Origin: Verrucomicrobiales bacterium
Lineage (GTDB): Bacteria > Verrucomicrobiota > Verrucomicrobiia > Verrucomicrobiales > Akkermansiaceae
Direction: 5' to 3'
DNA: 20,938 nucleotides
Assembly: GCA_002729295.1 (NCBI GenBank)
Contig: PBTU01000176.1
Coordinates: 1-20,938 of the forward strand
Of this stretch, positions 12,267 to 20,938 are shown in pieces; position 1 is the stretch's first letter, and each line of letters starts with the position of its first letter. Position numbers and translations under genes: made by a program. Below the pieces are notes generated by a model. That model did no database searches and was not told where the DNA came from. It saw nothing but the letters and a program-made list of their open reading frames with translations.

Positions 12267-14246
12267 GTGAGCGGCAAAAAGAACCTCCCCGGCCTGGTGA
12301 AAATTGACCCCTGGCTGGAGCCATATGCGGAGGCGATCGCGGACCGAAAGTCGCGATACGAAAAGGAATTAGCGCGGATTTGTGCGCAATATGGCTCTCT
12401 CGAAGCCTACGCCACCGCTCATGAGGAACTGGGGATTCACTTCGAAAAATCGAGCCAGGAGTGGGTTTATCGGGAATGGGCGCCTCGAGCGGAGGCTCTC
12501 TCGCTGACGGGAGATTTTTGCGATTGGTCGCGGGACGCTTACCCGATGACCCGGTTGGAGGAGGGGATTTGGGAAGTGCGACTCCCAGCGAATGTTTTAG
12601 AACACGGAGGCTTGGTTAAAGTCCAAGTAGCCGGAGCTAATGGCGCGCACGACCGAATTCCAGCGTATATCCGTCGGCTGGTTCAGGATGAAGAAACCCA
12701 CGCCTTCAGCGGACAGGTCTGGGCTCCCGAGGAGGAATACAAATGGAGGAATGACCTTCCTACGCTGGATGCGCCCCGGATTTATGAAGCCCACGTCGGA
12801 ATGGCGACGGAGGAAAATCGCGTGGGGACCTATCGGGAATTCGCCGACGACGTTCTGCCGCGGATCTCCAGGCTCGGCTATAATGTCGTTCAGCTAATGG
12901 CGATTGCGGAGCATCCTTACTACGGATCGTTTGGATATCACGTCGCCAATTTCTTCGCTCCGGCGGCCCGCTGTGGCACGCCCGAGGATTTAAAATACCT
13001 CATCGATACCGCCCACGGGCTGGGTTTCGCAGTTTTGATGGATGTCGTGCATTCACATTCGGTGAAAAATTTCTCGGAAGGCCTGGCGGCTCTCGATGGT
13101 GAGGAGGGACTCTACTTTCATCACCACGAACACCCGCAGTGGGACTCGCGACTTTTTGATTACGGCCGACCCGAAGTCTCGCGATTTCTGCTTTCTAATC
13201 TCGCCTACTGGCTCAAGGAATTCCGATTCGATGGCTTCCGCTTCGATGGGGTCACTTCGATGCTTTACCACCATCACGGAAATATTACCTTCGATCATTA
13301 TGACCGTTACTTCCTCGATGGCGTGGAATGGGATGGCGTCACCTACCTGCAATTGGCGAATAAGTTGATCCACGAGATCCGTCCGGAGGCCTTGAGTATT
13401 GCCGAGGATATGAGTGGAATGCCGGGACTCTGCCGCACGCTTGACGAGGGTGGTATGGGATTTGATTATCGGCTCGCGATGGGGATTCCGGATCACTGGA
13501 TCAAACTCCTCAAGCATACTCCGGATGAAGAATGGAACCTCGATGAAATTTACCATACGCTTTCAAATCGTCGCGAGGGAGAGAAGACGATTGCCTACGC
13601 TGAGAGTCACGACCAAGCCTTGGTTGGGGATAAGACTCTGGCCTTTTGGCTGATGGATGCCGCGATGTATCACCACATGCAAGTGAGAGATGCCGACCCG
13701 GTGGTTGAGCGTGGGATTGCGCTGCATAAAATCTTCCGCCTGTTTACGCTCGCGGTTGGCGGCGAGGGTTATTTAAATTTCATGGGCAATGAATTTGGTC
13801 ATCCGGAATGGGTCGACTTTCCACGAGAGGGAAATGGTTGGAGTTTCCAGTATGCCCGACGTCAATGGTCTCTCGCTGACAACGAGGACTTGAAATACGG
13901 TCAACTGGAACGCTTCGATGCCGCGATGCTGGAATTGGCACGCGCACATTCTCTGCTTTCGTCGGCCCCGGCCAAGCTCCTGAATCTCGATCAGAAAAAT
14001 CTATGCGTGCAGTTTGAGCGGGGAGGCCTCGTTTTCGCGATTAATCTCAATCCCACGGAGTCAGTCTCGGATTATTCTTTCCCGCTTGATGCTGAGGGAG
14101 ATTACCGCTTGGTCTTGAGTTCGGATGAAAAGAAATTTGGCGGCCACGACAGGACCGATTCTTCGGTGGCCTATCCTGTCGTCGAAGGTAAGCTGATGAT
14201 CTATTTGCCCTGCCGGACGATCTTGGTCTTCGTCGCTGACGATTAA
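12267..14246 (+). CDS. glgB: 1,4-alpha-glucan branching enzyme, eukaryote-like GH13_8 type
   Basis: A 659-residue cytoplasmic enzyme that makes alpha-1,6 branches in glycogen. It starts at GTG 12267. The N-terminal CBM48 module is at about 60-155 (EWVYREWAPRAEALSLTGDF). The GH13 barrel follows with RIYEAHVGM (171-179), LGYNVVQLMAIAEHPYYGSF (203-222), VLMDVVHSH (257-264), DGFRFDGVTSML (322-333, nucleophile D327), IAEDMSGMPG (378-387, acid/base E380) and AYAESHDQ (443-450, transition-state stabiliser D449), then GGEGYLNFMGNEFGHPEW. These strings match animal, plant and fungal branching enzymes almost word for word and differ from the typical bacterial E. coli-type GlgB, as does the shorter N-terminus. 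Such enzymes are known in a few bacterial groups. No other glycogen gene is nearby. The stop shares TTAA with the convergent gene. Confidence 0.95.
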   Translation: MSGKKNLPGLVKIDPWLEPYAEAIADRKSRYEKELARICAQYGSLEAYATAHEELGIHFEKSSQEWVYREWAPRAEALSLTGDFCDWSRDAYPMTRLEEGIWEVRLPANVLEHGGLVKVQVAGANGAHDRIPAYIRRLVQDEETHAFSGQVWAPEEEYKWRNDLPTLDAPRIYEAHVGMATEENRVGTYREFADDVLPRISRLGYNVVQLMAIAEHPYYGSFGYHVANFFAPAARCGTPEDLKYLIDTAHGLGFAVLMDVVHSHSVKNFSEGLAALDGEEGLYFHHHEHPQWDSRLFDYGRPEVSRFLLSNLAYWLKEFRFDGFRFDGVTSMLYHHHGNITFDHYDRYFLDGVEWDGVTYLQLANKLIHEIRPEALSIAEDMSGMPGLCRTLDEGGMGFDYRLAMGIPDHWIKLLKHTPDEEWNLDEIYHTLSNRREGEKTIAYAESHDQALVGDKTLAFWLMDAAMYHHMQVRDADPVVERGIALHKIFRLFTLAVGGEGYLNFMGNEFGHPEWVDFPREGNGWSFQYARRQWSLADNEDLKYGQLERFDAAMLELARAHSLLSSAPAKLLNLDQKNLCVQFERGGLVFAINLNPTESVSDYSFPLDAEGDYRLVLSSDEKKFGGHDRTDSSVAYPVVEGKLMIYLPCRTILVFVADD

Positions 14247-15961
14247 TTATTCACGTCGTACTGCGGATCGGCGAGGGTCTTAAGAAAGGCGATGATGGCA
14301 GCTTGATCTTCTTTGCTGAGACGGAGGCCTTCTTTTGGATGCTTGGCAAGGTTGGCGTCGAGGGATTCGCTGCGGTGCATGGGCCCGTTGTAGTGGGCCA
14401 TGACATCTTCGAGGGTTTTGAAGCGTCCATCGTGCATGTAAGGGAACGTGTAGGTGAGGTTACGGAGACTTGGCGTTGAGAACTTCATTTTGTCAGAGTC
14501 CTTTTCAGTGATGTGGAAGCGCCCAAGATCTTTGGTCGGTTTTAGGCCGTTGTTGTGGAATTGGTGGTCAGAGAAGTTGGCTCCTCCGTGGCAGTGAAAG
14601 CAATCGGCTCCGAATTTTTTGCTACGGGGTTCGTATTCCGTGAAGAAGAGCTCCATGCCGCGTTGCTCGTCTTTGGTGAGCTTTTCCTTTCCGGCCATGG
14701 CGCGATCGAACTTTGAATCGTAGCTGGTGAGAGTTAGGACGTAGCTTTCCAAGGCGAGTCCTAGTTTTTCTGAGGTCACTTTTCCGGGTCCAAAGGCTTT
14801 TTCGAAATCCTTGCGGTAGTTGCTGCGGCCGTTGAGACGGCGGAGGACGGAGTTGAGGTTGGCTGCCATTTCTAGGTGGTTTTGAATCGGGGAGAGAACT
14901 TGTTCGCGAAGATTTGTAGCGCGGCCATCCCAGAAAAAACTCGATTTCCATGCCATGTTAAAAATAGGCATGGAATTTCGGGGGCCTTCCCTGCCCTCGA
15001 AGCCTGGCGAGATTCGTTTGTCATCACCGAAGGCAATAAAAGGATCGTGGCAGGCCGCACAGGATACGGTGCCGTCAATGGAGAGAATGGTGTCGAAGAA
15101 GAGCCGCTCTCCCAAGTCAACACGTTCCGTGATGAGCGGGTTGTCTGGCGGGAGCGTCGGGAGGGGAAAGCTGCTGCTCATCTTAAAAGGATAGGGCGTA
15201 AATTTCCCAGGCAGATACAGAGGCTCGACTTTCTTGGTAGGCTTTTCGTTGAGCGGATAGCGGACACCCTGAATGCTGAAAGAGCTTTGTAAATTGGCGA
15301 CAAGCGAACTGGCAATGGGATCACCGGGATGGGAGTGGCTGGAGTCTCCGTCTTTGATGAATGAGATGGGACGAGGATGATGGAGGAGTTTCTCCATATC
15401 GAACTTCAAGGCGATGGCGGTGTTTTCTTTAACGTGAAAGTTCACCGCCAACTGCTGGCGATTGAAGTTGTTGTCGTTGGCGAGGTGGTAAACAAAGCCA
15501 GCGAGCTCCTTTTTGGGATTCCGGTATTTCCCTTCGAGTGCGAGAAAGATGTAGCCGTCTTTCCAGCTCCAATGGAGCTGACTGAGGTTGGGATTCAGAG
15601 GATGATCGTCGGCGTATTGGTTCGGTTTTTCGTGATTCGTCTTCTTTGGGATTCCGACCGAAAAGCGGGCGGCCCTGTAAGTTCCGGCGGGGACATTCTT
15701 GAGCGAGAAGGAGGTGCGTCTCTTTCCTGCGTCGAGGTAGGCGTATTGATCGGGAAGTTCGTGCCATTCTCCGTCATCCGACTGAAAGGCAAAGGAACTG
15801 AGAAGGTAGCTCAATCTGGAGATCGAAAATGTTTCGCTCTTCCCATAGCGGATCGAGTTGAGCAGGAGCGGCTTACCTTCGTATTGATGTTGGATGTCGA
15901 ACCGGATATTTCCTCCGATGAGAGGAGAAATGAGGACGAAAAGAAGGAGGGCGATACGCAT
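14243..15961 (-). CDS. Fusion of an MbnP-like domain with a di-heme MauG/cytochrome c peroxidase-like domain
   Basis: A 572-residue exported protein (signal peptide MRIALLLFVLISPLIGG). Residues about 18-235 resemble the MbnP family: IRFDIQHQYEGKPL, ISRLSYLLSSFAF, LKNVPAGTYRAARFSVGIP and HWSWKDGYIFLALEGKY (130-146, with W131 and W133), then AVNFHVKENTAIALKFDMEKLL. Residues about 265-565 are a di-heme peroxidase of the CCP/MauG family: LGERLFFDTILSIDGTVSC, heme-1 motif CAACH (301-305), FFWDGRA, heme-2 motif CFHCH (454-458), and TFPYMHDGRFKTLEDVMAHY (505-524) with the Met-containing loop. In known systems MbnP and MbnH are separate partners, and MbnH converts a Trp of MbnP to kynurenine, creating a copper site. 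Here both would be in one chain. Copper handling is an inference; no methanobactin or copper transporter gene is in the window. Confidence 0.85.
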   Translation of the reverse strand: MRIALLLFVLISPLIGGNIRFDIQHQYEGKPLLLNSIRYGKSETFSISRLSYLLSSFAFQSDDGEWHELPDQYAYLDAGKRRTSFSLKNVPAGTYRAARFSVGIPKKTNHEKPNQYADDHPLNPNLSQLHWSWKDGYIFLALEGKYRNPKKELAGFVYHLANDNNFNRQQLAVNFHVKENTAIALKFDMEKLLHHPRPISFIKDGDSSHSHPGDPIASSLVANLQSSFSIQGVRYPLNEKPTKKVEPLYLPGKFTPYPFKMSSSFPLPTLPPDNPLITERVDLGERLFFDTILSIDGTVSCAACHDPFIAFGDDKRISPGFEGREGPRNSMPIFNMAWKSSFFWDGRATNLREQVLSPIQNHLEMAANLNSVLRRLNGRSNYRKDFEKAFGPGKVTSEKLGLALESYVLTLTSYDSKFDRAMAGKEKLTKDEQRGMELFFTEYEPRSKKFGADCFHCHGGANFSDHQFHNNGLKPTKDLGRFHITEKDSDKMKFSTPSLRNLTYTFPYMHDGRFKTLEDVMAHYNGPMHRSESLDANLAKHPKEGLRLSKEDQAAIIAFLKTLADPQYDVNN

Positions 15962-16120
15962 CTTGAGGTTAGTCTAGCGCAAAAATCTAAAATGGAAATC
16001 AAGGGAATCCCAATCCGAAATTTCCCTGCTTTCTACTCGAGTGTCGGTCTGTCGCTGTGAAAGCTTCGTTGATCGGGTTGATGGCGTGGCTTGTCATAAT
16101 ATTCAAGTCCCAATGGGTTG

Positions 16121-19100
16121 TTATTTCTGACTGACGTGAAGGCGAACGAATTTCTTCTGCTCTGAAGTCAGAGGAGTCGCGATGAGATAGGTCTCAGTGC
16201 TGGTGCCGTCTCCATTGTTCACTGACGAACTGTGGATGACTTCGGCAGGATCTGAGTCCCAATCGATGAGGTCAGGCGACAGCTGGACTTCGTAGATTAA
16301 ATCTTCCGCTTCGAGGTTTTTGAGGAAGACGAAGGAGAGGGTTTCGACATCGCCGCCACCCAGGTCGGCTAGTGTGATCGAGCTGGTAGGGAGGAGGCTG
16401 TCATTAGCGATGGAGTCGGAGCTGGTCAGCGCGTATTCCAGAAGAGCATTCGTGCCATCCCTATCGATATCGGCGAGTGGGTCTGGACCAGAGAAAGTCG
16501 TGGAGTCGATGCCGCCGGGATTGCCATTGGTCGCTGCGCTGGCCCGCCAGTTTGTCGCCTCGGTGTGGTCCGGGTTCGAGGTGGAATTGATCAGGACGAG
16601 GCTGTAGCCGTCTCCATCCGCGCTGGTTGGCCATGGGGCCCGGTCGTTGTAGGTGAAGGAACGGATCGGAGTGGTGTCGCCAGCGAGAAGCTCAATTGCT
16701 TCTCCGTCGTTGCTGAGGCTGCCGGAAAACTCACCGGCGATCAGGGATTCGGGAACGTCAGGGTAACGGCTAGTGAAGGCGACGAAGTTATTGACCAAAA
16801 GGGCTCTTCCTCCGGGGGGAAGGATCACTCCGGTCAAAGCGGCACTGAAATTGAAATCTACTCCGGCGCTAAATTGCACGTTGGTGAGATCAATGTCAGA
16901 GGAGGCGATGTTGGTGAGTTCGATGTATTCGAAGTCACTCCGCTCATTGAAGCCGGCGGCTTCCTCGGTTGGCGAAGGAGGAAGAGGGCGGTAGTTGAAT
17001 TCGCTGATGACCAGGTTGGTTTCGCTGGCGAGAGCGGTATTGACGAAGAAGAATGCCTCGTTGACAGCGGACCAATCGGCACCGTCCTGGGCACGTGCAC
17101 GAAGCATTCCGGACTCAGTCATTTGAAAAGGATCGACTGCGTTGCTCTTCGCTCCGCGGAAACGGAGGTCAAAGCTGATGTCCGAGCTGCTATCGCTGAC
17201 CTGATGAACCTCAACTGCGAAGGTGTTCGTTCCTACCACGAGGTCGGCAACATCCACGGCCTTGCTGAAAAAGGTGGTCTCATCATTTCCGCCGACCACG
17301 CCACTTGCCGGAGTGGTGTAAATCACTCCGCTGGTGGGCATGTTGGAGCTGAAGACGAGTTTGCCATTTAAGTAAACAATTGCGCCATCATCGCGCTGAA
17401 GTTCGAGCGAGAGAGAGGCGAATTCGGTAGGATCATCGACATTAAATTCGCGACGGAAGTATGTCGTGCGATACTTTTGAGTTTCATTGGGACCATAGGA
17501 TACGGTGGTTACCTCGGGGCCATCGCCATATCCCATTTCGGCCGCGCCTGAGTCCCAGGAGTTGTCGTTGAAAGCCGGCTCCCGCCAGGAGGTGCCTTGA
17601 TCCGTTCCGTTATCGAGGTATTTCCAAACCGAACCGGCAGCGACGAGAGTGGTCGTGCTGACTGAGCCGTCGTATTGTTTGGCATTTGGATTGAGTGAAC
17701 CTCCGGGAAGGCGGGGGTCGGAACCATCGGTGGTGTAGTAGATTGTTCCCGAGTTATTGGACATCGTGAGCTCGGTGGCGCTCAGGACATGACCTCCGTG
17801 CTGGCTGAAGACCGGGGCATCCGTGTCAGGATATAGGTTGGCACTGCGAAGTTGGCTCAGAGTGACATCGGAGCGCTGGGGGAGGTAGGAATTGAGAATG
17901 CGATCTCTCTCGGCGACCCATTCGACGTTTCGGGTGTAGGGATTGGCGCGTTTGCTGTCGCCCCAACGGGCCGATTCCCCGACGATGGCGCGATCAATGA
18001 CATCGGCCAGCGCTTGATAGCGAGCGATAGTATTTTCCGGAGTGAGGGCCCCGCCATTGAAGAGATGCTTGTGAGCCCGGTCACCGAATTCGAGATTGAA
18101 TTCTGAATTCGAGCGGAGTTGCGAGTAGAGTCGCGAAGGTTTGTTGTCTTGCCCCACTCCAGTGCGATTGTCACCGGTGATGCTTTCGAGCGTGCGCTCG
18201 GCATCCCAGCAGACGAACTTGTATCCGCCCCGATCAACACGCGGGTTGATGGAATACCAGTTGTGGTCATCCCAGTCACGGTTGCCGCCGAAGAAGTTGA
18301 CCATCATGTAGTCGATGAGGTTGGGCATGTCGACATACGCGGCGAGGGCATCGTATCCGGCTTGATCGGTAACGCCACCCTGGGCGATGGAGTGAGCTTG
18401 AAGCCAGTCGGTAGCGGTGCCGTCGACGACATTTCGAGGGTAGGAATTTAGGGCGTCCCAGCCGGCTTTGTCGCCCCCGTAGTAGGAGGAGCCAAAGTCG
18501 GCATTGGGTCGTTCGACGACGTTGTAAACTCCCCAGTAAAGTCCGTTGAGGTAGAGGTGGAAAAAGGTTCCGTGGCAGGAGGCGTGCCCCATTGCGAGTT
18601 GTGAATTATGGATGAATTGATCGCGGATATATTGTGCCTGGTTTTCCTCACCGCTGGATCCGCGGTGCCAAGTGTTGTTGAAGCCAGCGCGAAGGATGAT
18701 GCTATCGAAAGTGTCGACCGCGCCGTCGGCGTCTTCGGAGGCATCACGGAAGAGGGGGAAGCGAAGCTTGGTGTCACCATACTGGCGTTTGAAAATGAGG
18801 CGGAAGCTGTGCTTCGGGAATTGGGAACTTCGACCAACGCCACCCTGCATTCGCACGCCGCAGTTGACTTGCTTGTCCGGGCTTCCGTCGGGGTAGATGA
18901 ATTCGACGGTGCCTGCCCGTTCCCAGGCGATTCCGGATTGACCTGAGTTGGTGTAAATCCCCGAGCCGCCGAAGAGGCTGCTGATGGGCATCGACATCGA
19001 GAGGGTCGGGATAGACTTGAGGTCGTCTTTGATTGTGCCGCTGTAAGTAGGATTTGTGGTGACATCAGCATCCATGCCAAAGTCAGTGCCGGAAGGATAT

Positions 19101-20938
19101 CCCGGAGGGTTTTCGGGTTGGTTCAGGACATCATCGAGGAAGATGTAGCTCTGGGCATCAACGTTGGTGGGGATGAGTCCTGACTTGAACGCGATGGCTT
19201 TGACCACCGAAGTCGTGGAGATATTGACCGGCCCGGTGTAAAGTGTTCCTTGGCTTGCGCTGGGGTCGGTGCCATTCAGGGTGTAGCGGATTTGAGCGCC
19301 TTCGGTGTTGGATTCGATCGTGAGATCAAAAGCGGTGTCATAAAATCCCCGGTCGACGGAAAAAGTGGTGTCGCGGACATAGTCCTGCAAGCCGGTGCCG
19401 TTGACGCCATCCGGTGTTGGATTGGTGTAGTAACCCAAAGTTATTCCATCTGGATTGACTCCAAAGGAGTAGCCGGGGAACTGGGCGGGATAGGGATCGA
19501 ATTCCGAAAGAATGATGATTCCGGCAAGGCCTTGCTTGGTCAGGGCCAGATATTCACCGCTGGCCCGGAGGCTGAAGTTGGTGTGGAGTTCGTCTCCTTC
19601 ATCGGCGCGGTCTTTTCCGGATGCGAAGACGATGAGGTGGTCGGTTTCTCCAAGAGTGGTGGTGGGGAGGCGCCACTTGGTGAGATTGTCTGGATCATCA
19701 GTCAGATAGTAATTGTTCAGGATAGCGGTGGAGGCGCTGGGATTATGAATCTCAATCCAATCGGAGGGATCACCGTTCTCGTCGAGGAGTGAGCCGTCAC
19801 CGTCGGCTGAGAATTCTGAAATAACCGGTTCACCCGGAATGATGACAGTCGCAGTAAGCTGCGAAGTATTCACCCCCTGCCCATTAGTCGCACTGAGGGT
19901 GTAGGTAGTCGTTGTGGTAGGATTAACCGTCAAGCTTGTCGTTCCGGTGACATTGCTCCCGTTGAGATCTAGCGCAGTGACATTGAGAGTAGACCAATCG
20001 AGCTGTACTGAAGTGCCCGGAGCCACAACAATCTGATCAGCAGTGAACGACTCAATAATAGGCTGGTTGGTAATATTGACCGTGACCTGCGCCATATTTA
20101 CACCGTCAGCATTGCTCGCTGTAATGGTATATGTCGTGGCGCTACTTGGCCCGGGATCAAGGGTAATCTGACCGATGCCGCCTGTGGTCAAGGGCAGGAT
20201 ATCACCCATCCCCTGGTCGATACTTAACGAAGTCGCATCGATGCCAACATCCCATGATAAGACAATTGGATTACCCGCCGGAATTAAGGGATGATCGACC
20301 AAAAATTCACGCACTGGAGGACCAGTACTTCCAGCCAAGCCACTTCCACCCGAATCGAGTTGAATAAAATACCGGCCGTCGGATGGATCAGAGGCTACAT
20401 ATTCCCATGTGGTGTCACCAACGGCCACAGAAGAGCCCGCGCCAGCTTGGTGGGCCGTGATCATTTGATCGACCTCACCCGCATTATAGCCATACTCTAC
20501 ATTCGTCGAGAGTGTGTGGAACGCTGCGATTTGGGAGTCGTTGAGCAAAGTGGAAAACACCGCGACATCGTCGAGAGATCCACGGAACGAGCCCCGGTTA
20601 CGCGACGTTCCAATCAAAAGATTCTCACTAAGATTATTACTGAACGTCCCACTGGATCCTCCCCCCCCGGTCGCTACCGAAACTCCATCGACAAAGATTT
20701 CCTGAGTAGTGCCGGAATTTGTCCATGTCACATGGTACCAGTTACCCACATCGATTGCGGGACTTCCGCCTGAATTAATGTCGTCACCCCAGTGTCCGGA
20801 CCAGTAGCTGTTTTCTCGGGCGCCGAGGTGGAGAACGTTGCCGGAATTCCCGCCAAAAACCATGTTGTCGTTGGTAGAATTATCGAACTTCACCCACGCC
20901 ATCATCGAGTAGCTGGTGTTCCCATCGATCCCAAGGGA
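16121..20938 (-). CDS. Giant exoprotein: LamG, Ig-like, lamin-tail and CotH-kinase domains (N-terminus off the window)
   Basis: The frame is open to the right edge; 11 codons (SLGIDGNTSYS) precede the first visible Met at 20905, so the protein exceeds 1605 residues. Numbering from that Met: the end of a LamG/concanavalin-like module (to about 140), two Ig-like repeats (about 190-280 and 280-360), a lamin-tail domain (about 360-470, DPSDWIEIHNPS), a chitobiase-C-like module (about 513-590), CotH kinase (about 630-1010), a second such module (about 1030-1065), a galactose-binding-like module (about 1090-1250), and a second lamin-tail domain (about 1298-1460). CotH signatures are visible: GGNRDWDDHN (873-882, N-x-D-x4-N) and CWDAER (899-904). 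CotH proteins are atypical kinases that phosphorylate secreted proteins. The C-terminus (PLADIDRDGTNALLEYAL, then FVRLHVSQK) has no PEP-CTERM tail. The sequence suggests a large extracellular protein, perhaps for adhesion or polysaccharide contact. Confidence 0.9.
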   Translation of the reverse strand, partial: SLGIDGNTSYSMMAWVKFDNSTNDNMVFGGNSGNVLHLGARENSYWSGHWGDDINSGGSPAIDVGNWYHVTWTNSGTTQEIFVDGVSVATGGGGSSGTFSNNLSENLLIGTSRNRGSFRGSLDDVAVFSTLLNDSQIAAFHTLSTNVEYGYNAGEVDQMITAHQAGAGSSVAVGDTTWEYVASDPSDGRYFIQLDSGGSGLAGSTGPPVREFLVDHPLIPAGNPIVLSWDVGIDATSLSIDQGMGDILPLTTGGIGQITLDPGPSSATTYTITASNADGVNMAQVTVNITNQPIIESFTADQIVVAPGTSVQLDWSTLNVTALDLNGSNVTGTTSLTVNPTTTTTYTLSATNGQGVNTSQLTATVIIPGEPVISEFSADGDGSLLDENGDPSDWIEIHNPSASTAILNNYYLTDDPDNLTKWRLPTTTLGETDHLIVFASGKDRADEGDELHTNFSLRASGEYLALTKQGLAGIIILSEFDPYPAQFPGYSFGVNPDGITLGYYTNPTPDGVNGTGLQDYVRDTTFSVDRGFYDTAFDLTIESNTEGAQIRYTLNGTDPSASQGTLYTGPVNISTTSVVKAIAFKSGLIPTNVDAQSYIFLDDVLNQPENPPGYPSGTDFGMDADVTTNPTYSGTIKDDLKSIPTLSMSMPISSLFGGSGIYTNSGQSGIAWERAGTVEFIYPDGSPDKQVNCGVRMQGGVGRSSQFPKHSFRLIFKRQYGDTKLRFPLFRDASEDADGAVDTFDSIILRAGFNNTWHRGSSGEENQAQYIRDQFIHNSQLAMGHASCHGTFFHLYLNGLYWGVYNVVERPNADFGSSYYGGDKAGWDALNSYPRNVVDGTATDWLQAHSIAQGGVTDQAGYDALAAYVDMPNLIDYMMVNFFGGNRDWDDHNWYSINPRVDRGGYKFVCWDAERTLESITGDNRTGVGQDNKPSRLYSQLRSNSEFNLEFGDRAHKHLFNGGALTPENTIARYQALADVIDRAIVGESARWGDSKRANPYTRNVEWVAERDRILNSYLPQRSDVTLSQLRSANLYPDTDAPVFSQHGGHVLSATELTMSNNSGTIYYTTDGSDPRLPGGSLNPNAKQYDGSVSTTTLVAAGSVWKYLDNGTDQGTSWREPAFNDNSWDSGAAEMGYGDGPEVTTVSYGPNETQKYRTTYFRREFNVDDPTEFASLSLELQRDDGAIVYLNGKLVFSSNMPTSGVIYTTPASGVVGGNDETTFFSKAVDVADLVVGTNTFAVEVHQVSDSSSDISFDLRFRGAKSNAVDPFQMTESGMLRARAQDGADWSAVNEAFFFVNTALASETNLVISEFNYRPLPPSPTEEAAGFNERSDFEYIELTNIASSDIDLTNVQFSAGVDFNFSAALTGVILPPGGRALLVNNFVAFTSRYPDVPESLIAGEFSGSLSNDGEAIELLAGDTTPIRSFTYNDRAPWPTSADGDGYSLVLINSTSNPDHTEATNWRASAATNGNPGGIDSTTFSGPDPLADIDRDGTNALLEYALTSSDSIANDSLLPTSSITLADLGGGDVETLSFVFLKNLEAEDLIYEVQLSPDLIDWDSDPAEVIHSSSVNNGDGTSTETYLIATPLTSEQKKFVRLHVSQK

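Noticed and set aside
15425..15440. Possible parS-like site with core TTTAACGTGAAA inside the MbnP-like coding region
   Set aside because: The core is one base off the parS centre, but over the full 16-base consensus only about 12 positions match and the flanks break the symmetry. It is also distant from parB and inside a gene.
15377..16060. Long open frame of 227 codons on the plus strand
   Set aside because: It is fully antisense to the MbnP-like domain, has no recognisable motif and reflects the codon bias of the real gene.
16565..17371. Open frame of 268 codons on the plus strand, and several others opposite the giant exoprotein
   Set aside because: Antisense shadows. The minus-strand frame is continuous and carries recognisable domains throughout.
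19800..20938. Apparent shift to slightly more A/T-rich codons in the N-terminal part of the giant exoprotein, suggesting recent domain acquisition
   Set aside because: Judged only by eye and small. A sliding-window GC and codon-usage calculation would be needed, and no repeat or mobile element marks a boundary.

Overview
The window looks like a stretch of ordinary chromosome from a Verrucomicrobiota bacterium, probably of the Verrucomicrobiales/Rubritalea-Roseibacillus type (the phylum is likely, anything finer is a guess). The grounds are a PEP-CTERM sorting signal, a very large CotH-kinase/lamin-tail/LamG surface protein of the style common in the planctomycete-verrucomicrobial lineage, a branching enzyme of the eukaryote-like type, weak or absent Shine-Dalgarno sequences, and many small lipoproteins. 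I see no insertion sequence, phage gene, CRISPR array, tRNA or rRNA. Genes are tightly packed and no gap exceeds about 170 bases.

Left part (1-1925, all minus strand): two tandem paralogous secreted proteins. The first is cut by the window edge. The second is complete with a PEP-CTERM tail. A perfect 12-bp hairpin lies between them. A Fur-family regulator follows. The gap between fur and the PEP-CTERM gene holds two overlapping inverted repeats.

1937-6988 (plus strand): a small lipoprotein, then menC and menE (consecutive menaquinone steps: o-succinylbenzoate synthase, then its CoA ligase), a likely terminator, and a second cluster of a PIN-PhoH ATPase, an RbsD/FucU-like lipoprotein and a tiny stand-alone RNase III-like domain.

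6985-8840 (minus strand): a chromosome-partition ParB gene whose stop overlaps the TTG start of a glutaminyl-cyclase-like M28 lipoprotein. No parA is next to it.

8964-11262 (plus strand): a secreted protein of unknown function, a SET-domain protein with a post-SET zinc motif, and a secreted thioredoxin-fold protein that has lost both CxxC cysteines. Opposite them (11268-12173, minus) is an integral-membrane HExxH protein resembling M50 peptidases.

12267-15961: a GH13 branching enzyme (plus) converging on one open reading frame that joins an MbnP-like domain to a di-heme MauG/cytochrome c peroxidase-like domain (minus). The two share a TTAA stop overlap. From 16121 to the right edge (minus) runs the >1600-residue CotH/LamG/lamin-tail exoprotein, whose N-terminus lies outside the window.

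The genes do not form a single pathway. The points most worth a second look are the MbnP-MbnH-type fusion, the PIN-PhoH/RbsD-like/mini-RNase III cluster, the bacterial SET protein, the cysteine-less thioredoxin-fold protein, and the ParB-cyclase coupling.
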